Shown here one piece after another: positions 28,899 to 38,564 of a stretch of DNA of 64,000 nucleotides; position 1 is the first letter of the stretch; each line of letters opens with the position of its first letter. The notes below the pieces were generated by a model. The model had not been told where the DNA came from. It saw only the letters and a program-made list of their open reading frames with translations, and did not search any database. Position numbers and translations under genes: made by a program. The DNA lies in contig NZ_CP136925.1 of assembly GCF_037126245.1 (NCBI RefSeq), positions 798,001 to 862,000 on the forward strand, written 5' to 3'. This DNA comes from Mangrovimonas cancribranchiae (GTDB lineage: Bacteria > Bacteroidota > Bacteroidia > Flavobacteriales > Flavobacteriaceae).

Positions 28899-30760
28899 TA
28901 GTTTTCTAGTTTTTCAACCAGTTCTAGCCAACGCGTTTCTTTGGTCTCAATAGTATCCATGATATCTTGTAGCTTTTTTGATAGTTCGGTTATGGCATCT
29001 TGCGATAAGCTAGTGTCGTGAAATTGAGCTTCTAGGGTTTTCTTGTCGTGTTCCAGATCTTTTAGCTTACTTTCTATAGCTTTGAGTTCTTTTTGTTCGT
29101 TATACGAAAGCTTGCTGCCACTATCTTCTCGCCAATTTTTTTTCTCCTTGTTGGAGGTGCTAGAAGTATCTGTTTGTGGTTGACTACTTTCATAAGTACG
29201 ATAGTCACTATAATTGCCAGGAAAATCTTCAACCACACCTTGGCCTTTAAATACAAATAAGTGGTCGGTAATTTTATCCATAAAATAACGATCGTGCGAT
29301 ACCACAATTAAGCATCCAGGAAAATCTAACAGGAAGCTTTCTAGTACATTAAGCGTTACAATATCTAAATCGTTAGTAGGCTCATCTAAAATAAGCACAT
29401 TAGGGTTTTGAATTAACACGGTACATAAATACAAACGTTTACGCTCGCCACCACTAAGTTTTTCTACAAAATCGTATTGTTTTTTACGATTAAATAAAAA
29501 GCGCTCAAGGAGCTGTTGGGCACTAATTTGTTTCCCTTTTTTTAAGGGAATATACTCGCCAAAGGCCTTTATAACGTCTATGACCTTTTGTTGTGGTTTA
29601 ATAGGAATGCCTTTTTGAGTATAATACCCGAACTTTACCGTTTCACCAATAATAATTTTCCCTGAGTCGGGTTGGGCTGTTTGTGTAAGGAGGTTTAAGA
29701 AGGTTGATTTTCCAGACCCATTTTTACCAATAATACCTAAGCGTTCGCCATTTTGAAAGTTATAATTAAATTGATTTAAAAGGACATTGTCGCCATAAGA
29801 TAACGAGACATTATGAAACTCGACCACCTTGTTTCCTAAACGCTCCATGTTGAGTTCTAATTGCACCTCATGGTCGTTGCGTCGCTTTTTAGCCTGCTGT
29901 TTTATACTCTTAAAATCGTCTATACGCGATTTAGATTTGGTGGTTCGCGCTTTAGGTTGCCGGCGCATCCAATCGAGTTCCTTTTTGTATAATTGTTGGG
30001 CTTTACCCGTTTCTATGGTTTCACGTTCTATTCTAGCATCGCGTTGTTCAAGATAATAACTATAGTTGCCTTTGTAGCTATATAATTGTCCATGATCTAA
30101 CTCGAGAATCTCGTTACAAACACGCTCTAAAAAGTAACGATCGTGAGTAACCATAAACAAGGTCATGGGAGTTTTAGCGAAAAAACTTTCTAGCCATTCA
30201 ATCATCTCTAAATCTAGATGGTTGGTGGGCTCATCTAAAATAAGAATATCTGGTTTTTTTAATAACGCCAAGGCCAAAGCTAAACGACGTTTTTGACCAC
30301 CAGAGAGTTTACTAACCGTTTGGGTAATATCGTTTAGCTGTAATTGCGATAAAATTTGGCGGTATTGTGTTTCAAAATCCCAAGCATTGTTGGCATCCAT
30401 TAAATCAAAAGCTTTTTGGTATGCTTTGGTATCTTCAGGATGGTTTAATGCGTGTTCGTATTGCTTGATAATTTTAAGCGTTGGATTATTGGTATTAAAA
30501 ATACTGGCTTCTATGGTTAGTGTTTCATCTAATTCAGGTTCCTGAGGTAAAAATGCTACTTGCAAGTTATTTCTATAAATAATTTGTCCTGTATCTGGAA
30601 CATCTCTACCAGCAAGCATGTTTAAAATAGAGGTTTTTCCAGTACCATTTTTGGCGACTAACGCTACCTTTTGCTCCTTGTGTAGACTAAAAGAAATGTC
30701 TTTAAACAAGGTGCGTTCGCCATAAGACTTAGATATGTTTTCAACGGTTAAATAATTCAC
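28898..30760 (-). CDS. ABC-F family ATPase (Uup-like)
   Basis: A 620-residue soluble protein with two ABC cassettes: Walker A K-N-G-T-G-K-T-S and G-K-N-G-S-G-K-S-T, signatures L-S-G-G-Q-K-R-R and L-S-G-G-E-R-K-R, and D-E-P-T-N-H-L-D / D-E-P-T-N-D-L-D. The interdomain linker is Arg/Lys-rich and the C-terminus is a coiled coil (about 545-620), as in Uup. ABC-F proteins act on ribosomes or, for Uup, on branched DNA; there are no membrane segments. It starts with GTG; no ATG is suitable. Confidence 0.92.
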   Translation of the reverse strand: MNYLTVENISKSYGERTLFKDISFSLHKEQKVALVAKNGTGKTSILNMLAGRDVPDTGQIIYRNNLQVAFLPQEPELDETLTIEASIFNTNNPTLKIIKQYEHALNHPEDTKAYQKAFDLMDANNAWDFETQYRQILSQLQLNDITQTVSKLSGGQKRRLALALALLKKPDILILDEPTNHLDLEMIEWLESFFAKTPMTLFMVTHDRYFLERVCNEILELDHGQLYSYKGNYSYYLEQRDARIERETIETGKAQQLYKKELDWMRRQPKARTTKSKSRIDDFKSIKQQAKKRRNDHEVQLELNMERLGNKVVEFHNVSLSYGDNVLLNQFNYNFQNGERLGIIGKNGSGKSTFLNLLTQTAQPDSGKIIIGETVKFGYYTQKGIPIKPQQKVIDVIKAFGEYIPLKKGKQISAQQLLERFLFNRKKQYDFVEKLSGGERKRLYLCTVLIQNPNVLILDEPTNDLDIVTLNVLESFLLDFPGCLIVVSHDRYFMDKITDHLFVFKGQGVVEDFPGNYSDYRTYESSQPQTDTSSTSNKEKKNWREDSGSKLSYNEQKELKAIESKLKDLEHDKKTLEAQFHDTSLSQDAITELSKKLQDIMDTIETKETRWLELVEKLEN

Positions 30761-30816
30761 TTAAATGAAGCTTTTTGCAAATAAACGGATAAAAGTCAAA
30801 ATAAAGGATATAAGTT

Positions 30817-30845
30817 TTGTTATTCCTTGTTAAAAGTTATATTTG
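30817..30845 (+). promoter_or_regulatory. Promoter of the polysaccharide export genes
   Basis: TTG (30817-30819), 18-base spacer, TATATTTG (30838-30845): close to the TTG-N19-TAnnTTTG consensus, ending 23 bases before ATG 30869. It probably drives the start of the polysaccharide locus. Confidence 0.7.
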
Positions 30846-30868
30846 TGTTTAAACACTCGTAATTCCAC

Positions 30869-31663
30869 ATGAAGAAATTAGGCTTCCTGTTCCTGCTGTT
30901 ACTAGGAATTTTTTCTACCTCATGTATTCCTCATAAGGATACTTTGTATTTTGTAAACAAAGCAAATGCTTTAGACTCATTGCAAACTATTAAAGAAATG
31001 CAGAAGCCTTATCGTGTGCAGATTAATGATATTTTAACTATTCGTGTTAAAGCCTTAGATCAAGATAATGTTCGTATTTTGAACCCTATTGATAGCCCTA
31101 ATTTAAATATGACTAGTGGTGAAAAATCCTATTACGATGGTTTTACAGTAGATGCTCATGGGAATATACGTATGCCTACTTTAGGATATATTAATGTGTT
31201 GGGATATACTACTGAAGAGGTTGAGGAATTACTTGAAGAAAAACTTTTGGAAGAGCAGTTTAAAGAAACCGCTAATATTTTTGTTACTGTTAAATTGGCG
31301 GGGATGCGCTTTACTGTTATGGGTGAAGTAGGCAGTCCAGGTACCAAAACCTTATTTCAAGAGCAGGTAAATGTGTTTGAAGCTATTGCGAACTCTGGTG
31401 AAATTCCAGTAACTGGCAATAAAAAAGAGGTGCTTATTATACGGCAATATCCACAAGGACAAAAAATACATCATATCGATTTAAACGATGTGGCCGTGAT
31501 GCAATCGCCGTATTATTATATTCAACCCAACGATATTATTTACGTGCCACCATTAAAGCAAAAGTCTTTAGGAACAGGCGAAACTTTAATGCAAAACGTG
31601 GCTACTGTAGCTACGCTTTTATCGTTAGTAACCACATCCATTTTATTGATTAACCGATTATAA
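30869..31663 (+). CDS. Polysaccharide export lipoprotein (Wza/OPX-type)
   Basis: A 264-residue protein with a lipoprotein signal (F-S-T-S-C, Cys at about residue 19), a polysaccharide export domain (Y-R-V-Q-I-N-D-I-L-T-I-R-V, G-F-T-V-D-A-H-G-N-I-R-M-P, G-Y-T-T-E-E-V) and a SLBB-like part (F-T-V-M-G-E-V-G-S-P-G). The C-terminus has one hydrophobic helix (about 238-262). Proteins of this type form the outer-membrane exit for capsule or exopolysaccharide. It is followed after four bases by the Wzc-like kinase. Confidence 0.93.
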   Translation: MKKLGFLFLLLLGIFSTSCIPHKDTLYFVNKANALDSLQTIKEMQKPYRVQINDILTIRVKALDQDNVRILNPIDSPNLNMTSGEKSYYDGFTVDAHGNIRMPTLGYINVLGYTTEEVEELLEEKLLEEQFKETANIFVTVKLAGMRFTVMGEVGSPGTKTLFQEQVNVFEAIANSGEIPVTGNKKEVLIIRQYPQGQKIHHIDLNDVAVMQSPYYYIQPNDIIYVPPLKQKSLGTGETLMQNVATVATLLSLVTTSILLINRL

Positions 31664-31667
31664 TATT

Positions 31668-34145
31668 ATGGCTTACACTGAATTTGACGACCAAGACTTT
31701 CAGGAAAAAGGCGGGATGACCTTTGATTTTAAAGGTTATCTATTTAAAATCCTTAATTTATGGAAGATGGTGTTGTTTTGTGTAGGCGTGGCTTTGTTAA
31801 TAGCCTACTTTATTAATGTTCGTAAGCAAAACATTTATCGTTTAAGCTCTTTAATCTCTGTCGAAAATGAGCAAAACCCATTTTTTACGGCTAATACCAG
31901 TATTTCGTTTAATTGGGGCGGTGTTTCAGGTAAAATGGGAAAAACCATTACCACACTTCAAACACGTAGTCACAACGAGAAAGTTGTCGATTCGTTAGAA
32001 TATTACATGACCTACTTAATTGATGGAAAATACCGAAAGGAAGATATTTACAAAAAGGCTCCTTTTGTGGTGATGTTAAATCGTACTAAACCTCAAATAT
32101 TAGGTCGCCATTTGGGTATTCGGTTTATCGATTCTAATACGTTTGAACTGTTTACCGAGTTTCCTTCGTCATCAGCAACAGCACAAATTTATAATACTAA
32201 AGAAAAGCTTAGAGTCTCAACGCCACAAGGGGCTTTTAAGCAGAAATATACTATTGGAGATGTAATTACATTGCCTTTTTTTAATGCTACATTACAATTA
32301 AGAACGCAAAGAGACATAAAGCCTGGAACGGTATTTTATATTCAGTTTTCAAACTTCGATTCTGTTGTAAATAGGTATAAAAACCGTATAAAAGTAGCGC
32401 CGTTTAACAAAAGCTCGTCTTCGGTATTACAACTGTCTTTAACAGGAACTAATAAAGCTAAAATAGTCGATTACCTTAATGCGACGTCCGATATTTTAAG
32501 TCGTACCGAGCTAGAACGAAAGAATCTATATGCCTCTAATACCATTAAGTTTATCGATAGTAGTTTAGCTATTGAGAGTGCGCGTTTAAAAGATGTAAAC
32601 GACGAGATGAACAACTTTAGAAAGCAAAGTAAGGTGTTTAATATTAGCGAGGAAATGACGGAGACGAGCGCTAAATTAAAAACCTACGAAAAGCAAAAAG
32701 ACGAGGAGTATAATAAGTTAAACTATTTAGATGCTTTAGAAGATTACTTAAACACTAAAACCAATTATACCAATATCGCGGCGCCTACATCGGTAGGTAT
32801 TAACGAAGGGAACATTCTAAGTAGTGTAACTAAAATTACACAATTGGCTATCGAGCGTCAAAATATGGAGTATACTACAAAGCCAGACTCACCTTTATTT
32901 AAAGACTTAGACCGCCGTATTGATTCAGAAAAAAATGTGTTGTTAGAAACCATTAATGCCACTCGAAAAACCATTAATATATACTTAGGGTCTATTAATA
33001 AAAACATTGCAGAACTAGAAGCTAGATTAAGTGATTTGCCAGAAGATGAACAAGAGTATTTAAAAATACAACGCAAATTAAGTATTAGTCAAGAAGCCTA
33101 TAATGTGTATATGAATAAACGCAGTGAAGCGGCAATTGTTAAAGCAGCAAATGTATCAGATATAGTAACCATAGATGAAGCTAAAGATATAGGTGGCGGT
33201 TTAATAGGGCCTAATAAATCTTTAAACTACATGATGGCTTTAATGATTGGCTTTTTAACGCCTCTATTCCTCATTTTTATCATGTATCTTTTAGATAATA
33301 CCATACATGGCTCGGATGAGGTAGAGCGTTTGTCGTCTATTCCTATTATTGGATTGTTAGGTAAATATCGTTACCACAATAATTTGGTGGTTTATGAAAA
33401 GCCTAAGTCTGCTGTATCAGAATCGTTTAGAGCTATCCGGTCTAGTTTGCAGTTTATTTTAAACAAACAAGCCAACAGCACTCGTGGACGTACTATTATG
33501 ATAACCTCATCGGTAAGTGGTGAAGGGAAAACCTTTTGTTCTATTAATATTGCTACAGTCTATGCGCTGTCGGGTAAAAAAACAATTTTATTAGGATTAG
33601 ATTTACGGAAGCCAAAGATTTTTGACGATTTTAATTTAACAAACGATCGTGGTATGGTAAATTATTTCATTGGCGATAATACGTTTGATGAGGTTATAAA
33701 TCATACCCATATTGATAATTTAGATGTAGTAACTTCAGGGCCTATTCCGCCAAACCCCTCCGAATTATTAATGAGTGATCGTATGTCGCAACTTATAACC
33801 GAGCTACGTGATACTTATGATATGATTATTTTAGATACGCCACCATTAGGATTAGTAACAGACGCTTTAGAATTGGTTAAGTATGCCGACACGTCAATTT
33901 TTATGGTGCGTTTAGACTATACCAAAAAAGGTATGTTGCAACTCATTAATGCTAAGTATCGTGCTGGAGAAATTAAAAATATTAGTTTTGTATTAAACTT
34001 TTATAAGCATAAAACCAATCATAATTATGGCTATGGTTACGGCTATGGCTATGGTTATGGCTATGGTGTGTACGGAAATGCGTATCATACCGATAAACCT
34101 AAAACCCTTTTACAAAAAACTAAAGCATTTTTAAAACGCTTGTAG
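31668..34145 (+). CDS. Polysaccharide co-polymerase with tyrosine autokinase domain (Wzc-like)
   Basis: 825 residues: membrane helix 1 (about 35-50), long periplasmic helical region (to about 510), membrane helix 2 (about 520-545), then a cytoplasmic bacterial tyrosine kinase with Walker A V-S-G-E-G-K-T, Walker A' L-G-L-D-L-R-K-P and Walker B M-I-I-L-D-T-P-P. The C-terminus holds a run of Gly-Tyr dipeptides (about residues 784-800), the autophosphorylation cluster expected for this family. Its cycle controls chain length and export with the OPX protein upstream. Confidence 0.95.
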   Translation: MAYTEFDDQDFQEKGGMTFDFKGYLFKILNLWKMVLFCVGVALLIAYFINVRKQNIYRLSSLISVENEQNPFFTANTSISFNWGGVSGKMGKTITTLQTRSHNEKVVDSLEYYMTYLIDGKYRKEDIYKKAPFVVMLNRTKPQILGRHLGIRFIDSNTFELFTEFPSSSATAQIYNTKEKLRVSTPQGAFKQKYTIGDVITLPFFNATLQLRTQRDIKPGTVFYIQFSNFDSVVNRYKNRIKVAPFNKSSSSVLQLSLTGTNKAKIVDYLNATSDILSRTELERKNLYASNTIKFIDSSLAIESARLKDVNDEMNNFRKQSKVFNISEEMTETSAKLKTYEKQKDEEYNKLNYLDALEDYLNTKTNYTNIAAPTSVGINEGNILSSVTKITQLAIERQNMEYTTKPDSPLFKDLDRRIDSEKNVLLETINATRKTINIYLGSINKNIAELEARLSDLPEDEQEYLKIQRKLSISQEAYNVYMNKRSEAAIVKAANVSDIVTIDEAKDIGGGLIGPNKSLNYMMALMIGFLTPLFLIFIMYLLDNTIHGSDEVERLSSIPIIGLLGKYRYHNNLVVYEKPKSAVSESFRAIRSSLQFILNKQANSTRGRTIMITSSVSGEGKTFCSINIATVYALSGKKTILLGLDLRKPKIFDDFNLTNDRGMVNYFIGDNTFDEVINHTHIDNLDVVTSGPIPPNPSELLMSDRMSQLITELRDTYDMIILDTPPLGLVTDALELVKYADTSIFMVRLDYTKKGMLQLINAKYRAGEIKNISFVLNFYKHKTNHNYGYGYGYGYGYGYGVYGNAYHTDKPKTLLQKTKAFLKRL

Positions 34146-34190
34146 ATTAATAGCAAACAATAATTATTTCGACCAATTTAAATCGCTCTT

Positions 34191-35480
34191 ATGGATCAAA
34201 AAAAAATCGCCATTATTGGATTAGGCTATGTAGGGTTACCTCTAGCTGTAGAGTTTGCTAAACAATATCCTGTTATAGGATTTGATATTAACACAAAACG
34301 TATTAACGAGTTACAGTCTGGAACCGATAATACCTTAGAGGTGTCCGACACCGATTTAAAAGCTGTTTTAGCCACGTCACCAAATGAAAAAACAGGACTT
34401 TGGGTTACCAATGACCCTCAAGTTATGGCTGAAGCTCAAATTTATATTGTTACGGTGCCAACCCCTACAGACGACCTTAATAAACCCATTTTTACACCAC
34501 TTATTAAAGCTAGTGAAACCGTAGGAAAACTATTAACCCCTCAAGATATTGTTATTTATGAATCCACTGTATATCCAGGAGTAACCGAAGATATTTGTGT
34601 CCCTATTCTAGAGGCGCAATCAGGGTTGGTATTTAATACCGATTTTTTTGCAGGCTATTCACCGGAACGTATTAACCCGGGAGATAAAACTCATACCGTA
34701 ACTAAAATCTTAAAAGTAACCTCAGGCTCTACCCCAGAAATTGCTAAAGTAATAGATGATTTATATCGTTCGGTTATTATAGCGGGAACACATTTAGCGC
34801 CTTCTATTAAAGTAGCCGAAGCAGCGAAAGTGATAGAAAACTCTCAACGCGATATCAATATTGCATTTGTAAACGAGTTGTCAAAAATATTTCGTTTGCT
34901 AGATATTGATACTCAAGCGGTTTTAGAGGCTGCAGGAACCAAATGGAACTTCATTAATTTTACCCCAGGTTTAGTTGGTGGCCATTGCATAGGAGTCGAT
35001 CCATATTACTTAGCGCAAAAAGCCATAGAAACTGGCTATAACCCCGAAATTATTTTAGCAGGACGTAAAATGAACGATAGTATGGGAAGCTATGTTGCTC
35101 AAGAAACTGTAAAAATGATGATTAAAAAAGGGGCACGTATTCGCGATGCCAAAGTATTGGTGTTAGGTATAACGTTTAAAGAAAACTGTCCTGATATACG
35201 TAACTCACGCGTTATAGATATTATTAAGGAGTTTGAAACTTACGATGTAAATGTAGATGTGTACGACCCTTGGGCATCAGCCGAAGAAGTCAAGCATGAA
35301 TACGGTCTAGATTTAATATGTTGTGCTTCGCAATTACAGCCCCAATATGAAGGGATTGTATTGGCGGTATCTCATAAAGAATTTTTAGAGTTAGATATTA
35401 CAGCTTTAAAATCAGAACATGGTGTCGTTTTTGATGTAAAGTCTCTATTACCAGCACATCAAGTAGATGCTAGGTTATAA
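34191..35480 (+). CDS. UDP-sugar 6-dehydrogenase (WecC/TviB/WbpA-like)
   Basis: Oxidises C6 of a UDP-sugar to the uronic acid with two NAD+. The 429-residue protein has the NAD-binding G-L-G-Y-V-G-L-P-L-A, the T-V-P-T-P segment, and the catalytic cysteine in G-G-H-C-I-G-V-D-P-Y-Y-L. Sequence style is closest to the HexNAc dehydrogenases (UDP-GlcNAc, UDP-GalNAc or UDP-ManNAc). With the 4-epimerase at 37237 it would make a HexNAcA donor such as UDP-GalNAcA; this is inferred. Confidence 0.92.
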   Translation: MDQKKIAIIGLGYVGLPLAVEFAKQYPVIGFDINTKRINELQSGTDNTLEVSDTDLKAVLATSPNEKTGLWVTNDPQVMAEAQIYIVTVPTPTDDLNKPIFTPLIKASETVGKLLTPQDIVIYESTVYPGVTEDICVPILEAQSGLVFNTDFFAGYSPERINPGDKTHTVTKILKVTSGSTPEIAKVIDDLYRSVIIAGTHLAPSIKVAEAAKVIENSQRDINIAFVNELSKIFRLLDIDTQAVLEAAGTKWNFINFTPGLVGGHCIGVDPYYLAQKAIETGYNPEIILAGRKMNDSMGSYVAQETVKMMIKKGARIRDAKVLVLGITFKENCPDIRNSRVIDIIKEFETYDVNVDVYDPWASAEEVKHEYGLDLICCASQLQPQYEGIVLAVSHKEFLELDITALKSEHGVVFDVKSLLPAHQVDARL

Positions 35481-35610
35481 CTTTGAAGCCTATTGTCATG
35501 CTCCTGTCTACTGACTGGTAGATGGTTTGGCATCTCAACCAAACACCGCACCTACATAACCAAGACCCTGAACCAAGTTCAGGGTGACAAGGGGGGAGGA
35601 GATGCTTATT

Positions 35611-35800
35611 TATGTTCTTCATTCATTTTGCCTTGATGCAAAACGAACCAAAAAATCAAGTCTGTCTGAGGTGATTCCTTTGGACCACTCACGCTCGATG
35701 CTTCATGCTCTTTTCCGACGGTATCGGAACGCAGTTCCGCATCTTTGTTCGTTATCACTGCTGACAGTCGTTTGTTTTCTGGCGTTGCCAGAATGAGGTT
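35611..35800 (+). repeat. Long hairpin repeat R2, copy 1
   Basis: About 190 bases, repeated with few changes at 56316-56505. Contains three hairpins: TTTTGC...GCAAAA, CGGAAC-gca-GTTCCG and CTGGC-gtt-GCCAG. A 70-codon reading frame across it is not conserved as protein and is not a gene. Confidence 0.8.
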
Positions 35801-35932
35801 GACTTTGTTGTATTCCTATCTGCCATGCCTACGGCAGGTGAACCGACAGGTAGATGGGTTCAGGATCTCTTTGTATCTAAACTCCTTGTCATGCTGAACT
35901 TGGTTCAGCATCTCCTTTTGTTTTAAAATGCC

Positions 35933-36149
35933 CTTATTTATATTTTTTCATTTTCTTTACTCGTCTAAAGAAAACGAAACAAAAGAAACGACGCCTTGTC
36001 GGTAGGGATTTTACCTACGGTAAACCCCTCTCAAAACTTTCGCGTCATGGTATGACTGGATTTCGAAGCTTTTGAGATGTATCCTTACGACAAGTGGTTT
36101 TCCTGCTTCGCAGGAAGAAGACGTTTAGGGTGACAGGGTTTAATATAAA
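35933..36149 (+). repeat. Long hairpin repeat R1, copy 1
   Basis: About 217 bases, repeated at 38349-38564 and 38793-39008. Contains TTTCTTTA...TAAAGAAA, GTAGG-gatttta-CCTAC and CCTGC-ttc-GCAGG hairpins, and each copy runs directly into REP-like units. The 3' half also ends the R3 repeats (39957-40042, 41507-41592). Confidence 0.85.
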
Positions 36150-36254
36150 GATTCTTCACTTCACTACGTTACGTTCTGAATGACAGGGTAGAGATTCTTC
36201 GTGTCACTGTCGCTCACTCTGAATGACAGTGAGTATCTGAATAGAAGAGACGAT

Positions 36255-36662
36255 TGTCATTCAGAAGGAGGTTAAGTATTGACCGACTGAAGAATCTAAG
36301 GTTTTAAATACTTTCATTTAAAAATCTCCAGTCTTTATTGGAATTAGAAAATAGAGTTTCTTTTTTTGCTCTGCTCATACCTTTAATTTGTTTTTCCTTT
36401 TTAATGGCTTGTTTAATTTCTGTAAAATGCTCGTAGTGTATCAGGTAAAAACATTTGTACTTAGCAGTAAATGCTTTTGAGAAGGGTAATGGGTTTTTGT
36501 GATGATATAATCTATCTTTTAGGTTGTTTGTAACACCAGTATAGAGTACAGTTTTGTTTTTATTGGTTAGGATATAAACATAATAGTTATGGGTGCCTTT
36601 GGTTTTCATGTTTTAAATTTATAAAAGATTCTTCACTTCACTACGTTACGTTCTGAATGACA
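36255..36662. mobile_element. GIY-YIG/REP cassette, copy 1 (candidate mobile unit)
   Basis: A 408-base unit: a forward REP-like element (36255-36297), the GIY-YIG gene on the minus strand, and a reverse REP-like element (36626-36662). Read outward-in both ends begin TGTCATTCAGAA and finish GAAGAATCT, so they are inverted terminal repeats of slightly different middle sequence. The same 408-base unit recurs at 39157, 40187 and 40707. Confidence 0.65.
36304..36609 (-). CDS. GIY-YIG nuclease domain protein, copy 1
   Basis: A 101-residue single-domain protein with the GIY-YIG signature (Y-Y-V-Y-I-L-T near residue 9 and Y-T-G-V-T-N-N-L near residue 23), Arg33 in D-R-L-Y-H-H-K, and Glu60 plus the E-K-Q-I-K-G segment toward the C-terminus. 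It belongs to the UvrC/YhbQ-type small nucleases often found free-standing in flavobacteria; no DNA-binding domain is attached. This copy differs from the other three at a few residues (K65 for E, K70 for R, F for I near residue 87). Confidence 0.9.
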   Translation of the reverse strand: MKTKGTHNYYVYILTNKNKTVLYTGVTNNLKDRLYHHKNPLPFSKAFTAKYKCFYLIHYEHFTEIKQAIKKEKQIKGMSRAKKETLFSNSNKDWRFLNESI

Positions 36663-37236
36663 GGGTAGAGATTCTTCGTGTTGCTGTCGCTCACTCTGAA
36701 TGACAAGGTAGATTCTTCATGTCGCTGTCGCTCACTCTGAATGACAATGGGGTTCTTTTTGTCATACTGAATTCATTTCAGTATCTCTCACTAACAATAC
36801 AAGCTCTCATGCTCCTGCCTGCCATGCCTACGACAGGTGAACCGACGGGTAGATAGTTCAGCCTCTCTTTGTATCTAAACTCCTTGTCATGCTGAACTTG
36901 TTTCAGCATCTCTTTACAGCATTTTTTAAATATCGTTTTTCAACGATTACAAGACCCTGAAACCAGTTCAGGGTGACAAATCTTAACTATATTCTAGCTA
37001 GCTGTTGTCATGCTCCTGCCTGCCATGCCTACGACAGGTGAACCGACAGGTAGATGGTTTAGTATCTCTTTGTATCTAAGCTTCTTGTCATGCTGAATTT
37101 ATTTCAGCATCTTTTTATAACGTCTCATTAGTTTGCTTACCGTTGTGAAGTAGAAAACTATTTATTAATAAGCTTAATAATTGCTTTGGTTTTTATGAAT
37201 TAGTCGTATTTTTAAACCGTAAAATCTATTGCAATT
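36663..37236. repeat. Repeat island between GIY-YIG copy 1 and the 4-epimerase
   Basis: No gene. Two further reverse REP-like units (from about 36669 and 36710), then TACTGAA/TTCAGTA (36760-36787), a nested CCTGCC-rich element (from about 36808), TGCTGAA/TTCAGCA (36885-36912), inverted CCCTGAA hairpin (36952-36978), another nested element (about 37009-37065) and a last TGCTGAA/TTCAGCA hairpin (37086-37112). Promoter sequences for the next gene are not clear. Confidence 0.75.
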
Positions 37237-38220
37237 ATGTTGTACAACAAGGCTTATCATACTCAAGATTTATCGGCGTTATCGTTTTTAGTTACAGGTG
37301 GCGGTGGCTTTATAGGGAGTAATCTTGTGGAATACCTTTTAAATCATGGCGCGAAGCAGGTACGTGTGCTAGATAACTTTTCTAATGGCTATCGTGAGAA
37401 TCTCACCGCGTTTGTAAAGCATCCTAATTTTGATCTATTAGAAGGTGATATAAGAGATTTAGAGACTTGTAAGCAAGCTATGGAAGGCATCGATTATGTG
37501 TCTCATCAAGCAGCGTTGGGGTCGGTGCCGCGTTCTATTAACGATCCAGCAACTACAAATGCCGTCAATATTTCAGGGTTTTTAAATATGCTTATTGCTT
37601 TAAAGGATAGTGCTACTGTAAAACGTATGGTATATGCCGCGTCTAGTTCTACCTATGGCGATAGTAAATCCTTACCAAAAGTAGAAGGGACTATAGGGAA
37701 ACCCTTATCGCCTTATGCGGTAACAAAATATGTGAATGAGCTTTATGCGGAGGTGTTTGGTACAACGTATCAAACCGACTGCATAGGTTTACGGTATTTT
37801 AATGTATTTGGCCCTAAGCAAAGTCCTAAAGGTGCTTATGCTGCGGTAATTCCGTTGTTTATGCAAGCTTTAAAAGCCCAGGAATCGCCAACAATTCATG
37901 GTGATGGTGAGCAAACGCGTGACTTTACGTTTGTAGCCAATGCTGTACAAGCTAATGTGAAAGCCTTTTTTGCTTCTGAAGAAGCAGCCAATGAGGTATA
38001 TAATGTGGCTTGTGGTGAACGAATTAGTGTCAATTATTTATGGAACAGTTTACAAGTGGCAGCAGATAGTAATTTATCTGCTATTCATGGGCCTTCACGT
38101 CAAGGTGATGTGCGTGATTCGTTAGCCGATATTTCTAAGGCAAAACGTTTGTTAGGGTACACTCCCGAATTTTCAGTAAAGGATGGGTTACAGATTACTT
38201 GGGATGCGTTTCAGAGGTGA
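37237..38220 (+). CDS. UDP-HexNAc/HexNAcA 4-epimerase (WbpP/TviC-like SDR)
   Basis: A 327-residue extended SDR with G-G-G-G-F-I-G-S-N (about residue 21), Y-G-D-S-K and the catalytic Y-A-V-T-K (about residue 157), plus L-R-Y-F-N-V-F-G-P and the F-T-F-V-A-N substrate-side segment. The S-V-P-R-S segment and overall pattern match the WbpP/TviC group, which epimerises C4 of UDP-GlcNAc or UDP-GlcNAcA. Context with the upstream dehydrogenase supports a UDP-GalNAcA pathway. It is isolated on both sides by repeat islands. Confidence 0.9.
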   Translation: MLYNKAYHTQDLSALSFLVTGGGGFIGSNLVEYLLNHGAKQVRVLDNFSNGYRENLTAFVKHPNFDLLEGDIRDLETCKQAMEGIDYVSHQAALGSVPRSINDPATTNAVNISGFLNMLIALKDSATVKRMVYAASSSTYGDSKSLPKVEGTIGKPLSPYAVTKYVNELYAEVFGTTYQTDCIGLRYFNVFGPKQSPKGAYAAVIPLFMQALKAQESPTIHGDGEQTRDFTFVANAVQANVKAFFASEEAANEVYNVACGERISVNYLWNSLQVAADSNLSAIHGPSRQGDVRDSLADISKAKRLLGYTPEFSVKDGLQITWDAFQR

Positions 38221-38348
38221 TATGTGTTTGATGTCATTTAGTCTTTATTGTGCTCCTGTTAGTCACAGGTAGATATTTCAGCATTTTCTTGCTCACAACT
38301 TTTTGTCATGCTGAACTTGGTTCAGCATCTCCTTTTTTTTAAAATGAC

Positions 38349-38564
38349 CTTATTTATATTTTTTCATTTTCTTTACTCGTCTAAAGAAAACGAAGCAAAA
38401 GAAACGATGCCTAGTCGGTAGGGATTTTACCTACGGTAAACCCCTCTCAAAACTTCGCGTCATGGTATGACTGGATTTCGAAGCTTTTGAGATGTATCCT
38501 TACGACAAGTGGTTTTCCTGCTTCGCAGGAAGAAGACGTTCAGGGGGACAGGGTTTAATATAAA
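38349..38564 (+). repeat. Long hairpin repeat R1, copy 2
   Basis: Near-identical to 35933-36149 and 38793-39008; followed at once by REP-like units. Confidence 0.85.

Larger units (their letters stand above)
35494..36254. repeat. Repeat island between the dehydrogenase and the first GIY-YIG cassette
   Basis: No gene here. In order: a TGTCAT...CATCTC element with an inserted tract (35494-35536); an inverted CCCTGAAC hairpin (35563-35589); long repeat R2 (35611-35800); a TGCTGAAC/GTTCAGCA hairpin (35887-35914); long repeat R1 (35933-36149); then two reverse-oriented REP-like units (from 36150 and about 36192). Confidence 0.8.

Noticed and set aside
35584-35796. A 70-codon plus-strand frame, and similar frames at 56289-56531
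   Set aside because: These lie wholly inside long repeat R2; the two copies translate differently after the first part, so the DNA hairpins rather than a protein are conserved.
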